NCBI GenBank assembly: GCA_012274165.1
Contig: JAAPAA010000009.1
Coordinates: 1 to 12,877, forward strand
Source: Thiobacillaceae bacterium
GTDB lineage: Bacteria > Pseudomonadota > Gammaproteobacteria > Burkholderiales > Thiobacillaceae
Length of the DNA stretch: 12,877 nucleotides
Reading direction: 5' to 3'
The translations under genes were made by a program, and so were the position numbers. Of the stretch, positions 7,201-12,877 are shown in pieces. Under the pieces are notes generated by a model that worked only from the letters and a program-made list of their open reading frames with translations, ran no database searches and had not been told where the DNA came from. Within the stretch, counting starts at the first letter, position 1; every line of letters begins with the position of its first letter.

Positions 7201-7695
7201 CAGATCCTGCGTGAAGACCCTGTGACGGGCGACCGCAAGCCCGCAGGTCACCTGAGCAAGCGGCTCGGCTCGGGCTCCGGTGGCGAGCATCGCGCTCCGT
7301 TGTACGTGATCGCTGGTGCGGCGCTGGCCTCGACCTACCGGCTCGAGCGTGGGCGCCGCGACGGCATCAGGCTCATCCTGCTGGACGAGGCCTTCAACAA
7401 GATGGACATGGGCAACATCATCGCCGCAATGCGCTATCTTGAAGACCTGGGCCTGCAGGTCGTGATGGCCTCGCCCGGAGAAAACCTGGGAACCCTGACG
7501 GCCTTTCTCCACGGCTACTGCGACATCCTGAAGGATGCCGACAGCAACGCCGTGCATCTCGAATCGCACGATGTGAGCGAGCAGACCCGCGAGATGTTCA
7601 GGGCGGACCTCCCGGAGTTCAATCCCAAGTTGCTCGATGACGAAATCCGTGCGCGCAAGCCGCCGCCGGAAGATCCACAGGCGGGGAGCGCCTGA
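4249..7695 (+). CDS. jetC: Wadjet protein JetC (MukB/SMC-like ATPase)
   Basis: The 1148-residue product is an SMC-type ATPase. Walker A is GPNGSGKS at residues 30-37. The ABC signature region is LGSGSGGEH at 1006-1014, and Walker B is LILLDE ending at Asp1046-Glu1047, followed by the D-loop NKMD. Between the heads lie two coiled-coil arms, about 245-460 and 635-800, rich in Ala, Glu, Lys and Gln, joined by a hinge-like globular part at about 475-630. After the second arm a helical segment (about 800-960) leads to the C-terminal head. JetC dimers are the loop-extruding motor of Wadjet: ATP-driven loop extrusion lets the complex recognise small circular DNA, which JetD then cuts. It starts at the ATGA overlap with jetB, with GGGGAG at 4235-4240. 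All key residues are intact, so the ATPase should be active. Confidence 0.92.
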   Translation: MKQLVSIKLVQFFLFEEADIKLDEIWGVFGPNGSGKSSLLDAVQIAMCGANERLIAFNAQADENMSNTRSIRTYCLGQYGDSEAERVRNDATSYISLVWKDSATSELLTMGVCIHASQDRERFEVRGRYVLRGTELSMSDHLELVNGKRRPRAWETFRHQLLERAKTLGEDPLHQDSEHYIRAALFALRGKGGIPQYETFVRSFRFALRMRFDKSVDQIVRNQVLEPRQTNIKKFREVTDSFKRMSQMVAGVKAKIENLQLISADFDKADQERCAYVTWRSMAEDVRQSQATRRLDEATGVRDDAQIASEEAEAAHLKAETARSQAQAKSDHFRQLKEKHQAHHESAGLEADASQQRNSAQAKGRELVQTTSALRRIVTDASQSDFIPGEKDALTKCLPALDTLVTENGARDVQQVRSAVRPAVVAVGRAASTLFNARRQIENDLEELDRQLASVDENLKRGATGRAPLEGPTSRLLKELRDAGLDPQPVCDLVQVTAPEWQPVIEGYLGSNLQALLVRGDQAERDAFRVYRGLDGGRAVYGAKFVMAGRFEQKRSPVAGSVAGLIQGDDVAAVNYLRSKFGDAMRAVTNDECLKARHALTADGMLNTGGEIDRKALVRPGQFKIGAGSPEHIDALREEASKLRTDIAKATARSARAKTLFEQLQLFSGEDEILKRFARICDDRDTALHAAAMAERKLGDTASADYLELVQQEKDWNAEAERLVGELVRLSSTKGSAETKLKGAIDALAHAKTAADAATVAAHEARAVEGYDRSLVAKRWDKLLEEFPDNEAQVLNACETAAKNCRGRITNNATAGSTKLGQYLTTHQDPIFPEVAQDWRRARTWVAERLQYLNDTTLKDYSEQMDEAYRLSQATFRNDVALVLHGNLKWLETTLDNLNNVLLKCPVFTNRERYQFRKIRRPAHEVLLKFIEDVAEFGASQDLLGDAGELPVQFKELLDEKVAPGNASAKSPLDDYREFFEFDIQILREDPVTGDRKPAGHLSKRLGSGSGGEHRAPLYVIAGAALASTYRLERGRRDGIRLILLDEAFNKMDMGNIIAAMRYLEDLGLQVVMASPGENLGTLTAFLHGYCDILKDADSNAVHLESHDVSEQTREMFRADLPEFNPKLLDDEIRARKPPPEDPQAGSA

Positions 7696-7697
7696 AC

Positions 7698-8852
7698 GTG
7701 GACGCCTTGGCACGGCAATGCCTGGAAACGCTGTTCGTCGCCGGCGAGAAGTCCGACGCGGGCGTGCGTTCACGAGCACCCGCGCTGACTGCCCGAGATC
7801 TACGCGGGTACAGCGAGCTTCGTTCGCTACAGGCCAAGGAGAGTTTTGACACGACCATGCGAGCTGCCGAGATCGATGGAGCGGTGACCCTCACATGGGA
7901 ATCCCGTAACGGGACGATAGCCCGCGTTGCGCTGGGCCGGCTGGACACGCTCGCCGCGTTCCTGGGAAAGGCGACGACCGGCACGACGCTGCGGTCGGCG
8001 CGAGGGATGTTGGCCGGGATGGTCGAAGGCCATCCTGTGCTCACCGAAGTCCTCGAGCAGTGGCGACTCCTTCGCAAGGTGCGGGGGATCTCGGTTGCCG
8101 ACGCGGGGAGGTGGGCCGACGCCGTGCGCGTCGTTGACTATTGTCGCGCGCGGCCGTCGTCCAGCGACGAGGCTATCCGAAATGCGAGCGCCGTTCTGTT
8201 CAATGACAGCAAGCGGATTGAGAAACTCTCAGCGGCGCTGGACGTCCTCCTAGTCGGAGACCTGGAGTCGCCAGCGCGGGAGGATCAGCAGGTCTGGCGC
8301 GAGCTCGGCCTGTTCCGCGAGGACCAGCCGATGGCGTTCGCCGGCAACGTGACCATGCGCCGCACGCGCGTGACGGGGTTGCTGGATGCGCCGTATGTCG
8401 GCTACCCGGCCGACGCGGTGCTGGGGCTTGAGAGCCGGCCCAACAAGATTCTCTGCATCGAGAACCAGACCAATTTCCGCGAGGAGGCTCGCAAACGCTG
8501 TAATGATCCTGAGCTGCTGATCTTCTCCGCGGGGATGCCTTCGCCGGCCTGGTGTGCTGCGCTCGGCCGCCTGCTGGACATGACCGATGCCGGCGTGCCC
8601 GTCTACCACTGGGGCGACTACGACCAGGGCGGATTCCGGATCGCGGCGCACATCGCCAAGGAGGTCGAGCGGCACGGACGCAAGCTGCTGCCTTGGCGCA
8701 TGGACCCTACATCGATACCCGCGTCGCGCAGGCTACCTGCATCACCCAAGACCGTGCGCCGAATGCGCGACTACGCCTTGGCGGCGGGGTGGCAGGAGAT
8801 CGCCGCTGCGATCGAAGAGCACCCGTTCACGACCGAGCAGGAAGGGCTGTAA
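7698..8852 (+). CDS. jetD: Wadjet protein JetD (Toprim nuclease, topoisomerase VI A-like)
   Basis: The 384-residue product has a helical N-terminal arm (about 1-190) and a C-terminal Toprim domain (DUF2220-like). The Toprim acid residues are visible: Glu255 in ILCIENQTNF, and Asp307-x-Asp309 in YHWGDYDQGGFRI. In the family these bind metal and make the double-strand cut in plasmid DNA after JetABC has extruded it. The C-terminus (EEHPFTTEQEGL) is also family-like, so the gene appears complete. It starts at a GTG (7698-7700) only 2 bp after the jetC stop, with GGGGAG at 7683-7688 nine bases upstream; no ATG fits in this frame. It is the last gene of the operon. I assign it from the Toprim motifs plus gene order and am confident. 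Confidence 0.92.
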   Translation: MDALARQCLETLFVAGEKSDAGVRSRAPALTARDLRGYSELRSLQAKESFDTTMRAAEIDGAVTLTWESRNGTIARVALGRLDTLAAFLGKATTGTTLRSARGMLAGMVEGHPVLTEVLEQWRLLRKVRGISVADAGRWADAVRVVDYCRARPSSSDEAIRNASAVLFNDSKRIEKLSAALDVLLVGDLESPAREDQQVWRELGLFREDQPMAFAGNVTMRRTRVTGLLDAPYVGYPADAVLGLESRPNKILCIENQTNFREEARKRCNDPELLIFSAGMPSPAWCAALGRLLDMTDAGVPVYHWGDYDQGGFRIAAHIAKEVERHGRKLLPWRMDPTSIPASRRLPASPKTVRRMRDYALAAGWQEIAAAIEEHPFTTEQEGL

Positions 8853-9148
8853 CCACCCGGCGTGCGCCGTGCTGCCGGCGAAAGCTTCGCTGAGCGCCCC
8901 AGTTGGCTGGCACGGCGTTGCATGAGGCGCTGGATAACAGGAGTTATCAAAATAGGCCGAGTTATGGGGGACTCTTCGCGATCGTTCAACCGCGCACATC
9001 ACGGGCCCTCTGCTCCTGGAAGCTGGGCGCTTTTCTCTACGCCACGTGATACGTTGCAGGGAAAGCGGCACCGTTTACGCCCAAGAACCAGGCGTTAGAT
9101 CCCGGTGCAATCAACGAGCTACTGTGACGTTCCCACGCCATGTGAGCC
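8853..9148. other. Intergenic region between jetD and the IS remnant
   Basis: About 296 bp without a supportable gene on either strand. It holds a small GC hairpin, CGGC-GTGC-GCCG at 8858-8869, with CCGGC/GCCGG at 8857-8878. This lies just past the jetD stop but has no T tract, so termination here is only possible. It also holds the palindrome at 8933-8948. I find no trace of the missing ligase C-terminal half or of the missing transposase 5' part. Confidence 0.6.
8933..8948. repeat. Palindrome GATAAC-AGGA-GTTATC
   Basis: GATAAC (8933-8938) and GTTATC (8943-8948) are perfect 6-bp inverted arms around a 4-bp centre. GAGTTAT occurs at 8941-8947 and again at 8959-8965, an 18-bp direct repeat of the half-site. 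The layout is that of a dimeric regulator operator, but no gene start lies next to it. It may be an orphan operator or part of a lost mobile element. Confidence 0.4.
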
Positions 9149-9527
9149 TACCCCCTGGCCGTGCGCACCGACAACGGCCCGGAGTTCACCAGCCGGGCGT
9201 TCATGGCCTGGGCGCACAGCCACGGCGTTCGCCACATCCTGATCGAGCCCGGCCGGCCTATGCAGAACGGCTACATCGAGAGCTTCAACGGAAAGTTCAG
9301 GGATGAGTGCCTGAACGAGCAATGGTTCGAGACGCTGCACCAGGCCAGATCGGCAATTACCGCTTGGCGACAGGACTACAACGAGGTCAGGCCGCACAGC
9401 AGCGTGGGGCGCATCCCGCCGGCACGGTTCGCCGAGTGCATCGCCAGCGCGCTGGCGATGCAGCTCAATCAACCTTGCAACCCCGGACTTCCTCATTTCA
9501 GTTGGTACAGCGATAGGGGGCAGGTCA
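9149..9527 (+). mobile_element. Remnant of an IS3-family insertion sequence
   Basis: The right end is probably at 9527: the sequence GGGGGCAGGTCA at 9516-9527 reads, from outside in, TGACCTGCCCCC, and ends in the CA dinucleotide expected of IS3 elements. The left end is missing, since transposase homology begins mid-gene at about 9149. The outer boundary coincides exactly with the loss of ligase homology on the minus strand. Confidence 0.65.
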
Positions 9528-9532
9528 ATTGA
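9149..9532 (+). pseudogene. IS3-family transposase (OrfB), 3' fragment
   Basis: Homology starts abruptly at about 9149 (YPLAVRTDNGPEF), directly after a TGA in frame, so the HTH part and the first catalytic Asp are missing. The remaining part holds the second Asp (in RTDNGPEF) and the Glu (in NGYIESFN). Exactly 35 residues lie between them, as in the DD(35)E catalytic core of IS3 elements. The later motifs EWRQDYN-like and RPHSSVGRIPPARFAE are typical of the family. The GTG at 9161 could start a 123-residue peptide, but it would be inactive. The reading frame stops at 9530-9532, just outside the probable element end. Confidence 0.85.
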
Positions 9533-9916
9533 ACCGGCAGCCCGATGATGCTGCGGCCATTGATCGCCAGGAGATCGAATGCACAGAACACGACAGGGTC
9601 GCACTCAGGGTAGAAGCAGCGCTGGCGCGCGCGGTCCTGCAGCCGGTTGAAGTCACTCACGCCGTGCTCGTCCAGCACGCGCACCTCGCCGTCCAGGATG
9701 TGCGGCCCGCCGCGCAGCTGCGCCAGGCCTTGCACCAACTCCGGGAACCAGCGGCGCGCGTCGCTGCCGTTGCGCGTGGCCAGCTGCACCTGGCCGTCCT
9801 GCACGCCGGCCACGAGGCAGTATGCCGTCGAACTTCAGCTCGTAGATCCAGCCCGGCTGGTCGAAGGGCGGCACGCGCTTGCCCTCGTGCAGCAGCATCG
9901 GCGCCGGCAGGATCAC
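9528..9916 (-). pseudogene. ATP-dependent DNA ligase (LigD-like), truncated and frameshifted
   Basis: The GTG at 9914-9916 opens a frame encoding an N-terminal segment with the adenylation motif YELKFDG; Lys28 (9833-9835) would be the nucleotidyl lysine. The frame is broken near 9817: dropping one C restores homology in the neighbouring frame, which runs on as VAGVQDGQ, RNGSDARRWFPEL, GPHILDGEV and FCAFDLLAINGRSI. These blocks are typical of ATP-dependent ligases of proteobacteria that end-join or seal nicks. Homology stops at about 9528, exactly at the end of the IS3 remnant. The C-terminal half (rest of the nucleotidyltransferase and the OB fold) is absent. The start overlaps the stop of the methyltransferase gene by 4 bp (GTGA), so it was once translationally coupled to it. 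Confidence 0.85.
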
Positions 9917-12877
9917 GGCTCGCCCTGGCTGGCGCAGGGCCGCGACGGCCGCTGCACGGCCTGGATCTCCCCCTCGGTCCCAGGCAGCTGCACACGAACC
10001 GGAGCGCGTTCCAGATTCAGCGCGAGCAGCCGCTGCAGAATCACTTCGTCCGGCATCGCGGGCGTGTAATCGGACCAGCCATAGGAGGCCGCCACGGCTT
10101 TATCCAGCTCCTTGTGCGCGGCATCCAGCCACGCTGGGCGTTGGTTGTACAGCTTTGTGAGGGTGCGCTTTGCCAGTTCGTTTTCGTGTCGGTGCTTCGG
10201 CAAAACACGATCCGGATATGGCGATGTTTCCATGCCCAAGGGGATGACCTCCGGTACTCGCTCGATCCACTCTGGCGGGTTAAGCCAGGCTTCACGCAGA
10301 TCGTTCAGGCGCTTGGCGGCAGCGGCAATAGCCTCGGCAAGAGAGCGCACCTGCCCTGCTGTACCGGATGGAACGTAGGCGCCGTCATCCAGCTTCTGTG
10401 TGCGTTGATCTCCCGTATCGGCTGGAGTGAGCCCAGCGGGGAATGGGAAAGTTTCAAAGCAGGTCGTCGGCGTGTACCGAGGGTCGTTGCCGACGCCGAT
10501 AGACGTGCCCATGCGAAGGGACCAAAGCTCATGGAAACGGCTATGCAGCAGGCCAAATGTCGTATCGTCAGAACGGGCAAACGTGATCAACGCCTGGTCG
10601 GGCGAAGTGGTGACGGGCAACCAGACAAACAGCCGGTGCTTTGAATGGGCAACGGTCGCAATGAAACGTGGCAGCGGCAATAGTTCCAAGCGCAGTTCGA
10701 CGCGCGGTCGACCAAAACGCCACCAGAAATTGCGCAGCGAAGGCTCGCTCTTTTTGATGCGCTCTTGTTTGACATGCGAAACCACGTAGGCGAATGGCGC
10801 CTCATATAACGCGGCTTGGCTTTCGGACATCTCGTTACCGAAGTCAATGATCCACTGGTGCTGGGGGCCTCGGCTGAGTTCGAAACCGTTCGCCCAAGGC
10901 TTTAGCACATCGCTGTTCGGTCTGCCATGAGGGTTGGGCTCGCGCAACCAGTTTCGCGCCACCTCGGCGTCGATCTCGAACTTCGCTTTTTTCGAAGCGC
11001 CCTGAAAGCTGGCCCCCAGGTTGGACGGCAGCGTTTGAGCCTTCCCCAGATTGACGGAGTCCCCGGCTGCGCTGGGTGCCGTCAGGTCGGGGTAAATCTG
11101 TGGGACCGCCAGGCCATTAAGTTCGGCACCGGTGCCATGCCCAAAGCTAATCAGCGACACCCGCACGGCCGCTCCCTCGTTGACCCAAGCTTCATCGCTC
11201 CAGGCATTGAAGATCGTGCTGCGCTGCACGATGGCATCCAGAACTTTGCGGTTGGCCCCGCCGCGAATGGAGTTGGTGGCGACCAGGCCGGCAGCTCCGA
11301 GTCCCTGCGTTTCAATGGCCTTGAGCGCCTTTGCAAACCAATAGCAAACCAGGTCGGCGCCCCCAGGAACCCCCGGCGCGAACACCGAATCAAGGCCCCG
11401 GATGTAGTCCTGCCCCAGTTCGCGGCGCTTTCGGCTGACCCCCAGGAACGGTGGATTCCCAACGACGACGCTCGCCTTCGGCCACAGGGCTTCCACGTAC
11501 TTGCTTGGCCCCCCAGAAGCATCCTCCTGCACGCTCATGAGCGCATCCCGGCACTCAATGTGCTCCAACTTTTCCAGCACCGGGTTGGTCTTGAAATCGT
11601 AGCCGTGCTCATTGCGCCATTGCAGCTCCCCGATCCACACCGTGACGCGCGCGAGCTCGGCGGCGTATTCATTGATTTCGATGCCGTGCACGTTCTCGGG
11701 ACCAGTGACCAGGTCCTGCTGGCGGTCCAGGCCCACGGCGGCGGCGTCCAGGTGGCTTTTGTGTTCTATGTCCTTGAGCGCCTTCAGCGCGAGGAACAGG
11801 AAGTTTCCACTGCCGCAGGCCGGGTCCAGCACGCGCCAGGCGCTGAGCTGCTCGAGCCAGCGGATGAACGTCGCCTGCGCACTCTTGTGGAACTTGTCGT
11901 TTTTCTTGGTGCTCTTGGCCATCTGAGCGGCGAGCTCCAGCGCAGTCTGCTCCCAGATCTTCATCAGCGGCCGCTTCACTACCGGGTCGATGATGCGCAT
12001 GATCGTCGCCGGGTCGGTGTAATGCGCACCGAGCTGGCTTCGCTTGCTGGGGTCCAGCCCGCGCTCAAAGAGCGTTCCGAAGATAGACACGTCGATGGCG
12101 CGCCAATTCAGGGCCGCGGCATTGCGCAGCTCAGTCACATCCAGGATCTCCAGCTTGGGGACCGCGATGTCCTTGAACAGGCCGCCGTTGAACCAGGGGA
12201 TGTGATCCGAGCCAAACAACCCGCCATCGCGCATCGCGATGAACAAATCCGTCAGCCCCTTTACAAGCATGGCCACGGTCAGCTGCCGGTTGTTCACCAG
12301 GCGCTCGAACATGCGGCCTGGCAACAGCTTCACGTCCTCGGCAAAGAAGCAAAACAGACACTGCGTCAGGAAGTGGGCGACCTGCTCCGGGTCATTCCTG
12401 CGCTTGCGCAGCTGCTCGGCCAAGGTGGCGAAGCTGCGAGCCGCGGCGTCCGTGATGTCGCGAGTGGTCTTGCGCGGGCGGAAGCTCTCCGGATCCGTCC
12501 ACAGCCGGCGCAGGATGGCCAGCTTTTCCGGCTGGTCCAGCTGGTCCAGGTGGAACAGATAGGTCTCGCTGGGGTGCCCGTTGAACTGGGTGTGGATGCG
12601 GATGTTGACCCGGTCGCATACCACCAGGAGAGGCGGGTTGTCCAGGGCGAGGCTATAGGTCAGAAGCTGCTTGAGCGCCGCATCCAGGTTCTTGCCCGGC
12701 GCCTTGTTTTCCCACGCGAAGTGGTTTCGCATGAACACGTCGGCATAGCCGGTGTGACCGCCGATCACGGTCCCCTTCTCTTCAAACCGGTAGTCCGAGG
12801 CACTCCCTGGCTTGGGTACCCCAAGCAGCTCGCACAGGTCCAGAAAATGGCTTTGCGCGCCCTGCTCTTCGTTGAGC
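9913..12877 (-). CDS. MmeI-like fused restriction endonuclease-adenine methyltransferase, 5' end outside window
   Basis: The frame is open to the right edge, showing 987 residues; the N-terminus lies outside. Parts in order are as follows. An N-terminal nuclease region reads HFLDLCELLGVPKPG, then Asp (GYADVF) and Glu-Asn-Lys (FAWENKAPGK) at about 12703-12741, a D…ExK-type site. A helical spacer follows. The SAM-binding motif I is VLDPACGSGNF (about 11806-11835), and the catalytic NPPF is at 11446-11457. A target-recognition region ends near YTPTTCFETFPFP, and the C-terminal helical domain contains LAKRTLTKLYNQRPAWLDAAHKELDKAVAASYGW. This layout is that of type IIL enzymes, single polypeptides that methylate adenine on one strand and cut some distance away. 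The last 30 residues after LLALNLER lack family character. The GTG at 12766-12768 is not the start, because conserved sequence continues upstream of it. Confidence 0.88.
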   Translation of the reverse strand, partial: LNEEQGAQSHFLDLCELLGVPKPGSASDYRFEEKGTVIGGHTGYADVFMRNHFAWENKAPGKNLDAALKQLLTYSLALDNPPLLVVCDRVNIRIHTQFNGHPSETYLFHLDQLDQPEKLAILRRLWTDPESFRPRKTTRDITDAAARSFATLAEQLRKRRNDPEQVAHFLTQCLFCFFAEDVKLLPGRMFERLVNNRQLTVAMLVKGLTDLFIAMRDGGLFGSDHIPWFNGGLFKDIAVPKLEILDVTELRNAAALNWRAIDVSIFGTLFERGLDPSKRSQLGAHYTDPATIMRIIDPVVKRPLMKIWEQTALELAAQMAKSTKKNDKFHKSAQATFIRWLEQLSAWRVLDPACGSGNFLFLALKALKDIEHKSHLDAAAVGLDRQQDLVTGPENVHGIEINEYAAELARVTVWIGELQWRNEHGYDFKTNPVLEKLEHIECRDALMSVQEDASGGPSKYVEALWPKASVVVGNPPFLGVSRKRRELGQDYIRGLDSVFAPGVPGGADLVCYWFAKALKAIETQGLGAAGLVATNSIRGGANRKVLDAIVQRSTIFNAWSDEAWVNEGAAVRVSLISFGHGTGAELNGLAVPQIYPDLTAPSAAGDSVNLGKAQTLPSNLGASFQGASKKAKFEIDAEVARNWLREPNPHGRPNSDVLKPWANGFELSRGPQHQWIIDFGNEMSESQAALYEAPFAYVVSHVKQERIKKSEPSLRNFWWRFGRPRVELRLELLPLPRFIATVAHSKHRLFVWLPVTTSPDQALITFARSDDTTFGLLHSRFHELWSLRMGTSIGVGNDPRYTPTTCFETFPFPAGLTPADTGDQRTQKLDDGAYVPSGTAGQVRSLAEAIAAAAKRLNDLREAWLNPPEWIERVPEVIPLGMETSPYPDRVLPKHRHENELAKRTLTKLYNQRPAWLDAAHKELDKAVAASYGWSDYTPAMPDEVILQRLLALNLERAPVRVQLPGTEGEIQAVQRPSRPCASQGEP

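Noticed and set aside
8895..8950. Integron attC-like site (GCGTTGC…TAAC)
   Set aside because: The conserved R and L box pairs with proper spacing are missing, and no cassette array or integrase is visible.
8862..9098. Short plus-strand frame (78 codons) after jetD
   Set aside because: No ribosome site, no recognisable domain, and a composition expected of chance frames; left as intergenic.
9529..10644. A 371-codon open frame on the plus strand
   Set aside because: It lies antisense to the ligase remnant and to the conserved C-terminal part of the methyltransferase, has no family-like blocks, and reflects the high GC content.
1..12877. CRISPR array, tRNA or rRNA
   Set aside because: No regularly spaced repeats and no cloverleaf or rRNA-like sequence were noticed by eye on either strand.

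Overview
The window is a GC-rich stretch of chromosome (or large replicon) that reads as part of a bacterial defence island. Codon use, the style of the ATP-dependent ligase remnant and the IS3-type transposase suggest a beta- or gammaproteobacterium, most likely Burkholderiales. This assignment is an inference; there is no rRNA or other strong marker in the window.

Left part (1-1296): two minus-strand genes lie in tandem. The first is a full-length DUF2026 protein (572-1204) with a Cys/His/Asp arrangement like that of papain/transglutaminase folds. Downstream of it is a short helix-turn-helix gene (118-522) that carries an in-frame TAA near its start and looks broken. A strong GC hairpin (66-93) sits just past its stop.

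Centre (1297-8852): a tight plus-strand operon of five genes. A BrxR/CapW-like WYL-domain regulator is followed by jetA, jetB, jetC and jetD of a Wadjet anti-plasmid/anti-phage system. These encode a MukF-like kleisin, a MukE-like winged-helix protein, a MukB/SMC-like ATPase and a Toprim-type nuclease. Neighbouring genes overlap by 19, 4 and 4 bp, and the last pair is separated by 2 bp. The visible catalytic motifs are intact: Walker A, signature and Walker B in JetC, and the Glu plus Asp-x-Asp of Toprim in JetD. Two tandem palindromic operators of form TACGA-N4-TCGTA lie directly over the probable promoter, and the second runs into the regulator's ATG. This points to autoregulation and a leaderless or nearly leaderless mRNA. 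The same 92-bp gap separates the operon from the divergent DUF2026 gene, so both could be under one regulator.

Right part (8853-12877): about 290 bp without a clear gene, with one notable palindrome, is followed by the 3' end of an IS3-family transposase. That remnant ends where a minus-strand ATP-dependent DNA ligase pseudogene (truncated and frameshifted) begins. The ligase start overlaps by 4 bp the stop of a large minus-strand MmeI-like fused restriction-methyltransferase, whose 5' end runs off the window. The right part therefore looks like a second defence module, with decayed mobile DNA at its junction with the Wadjet operon.
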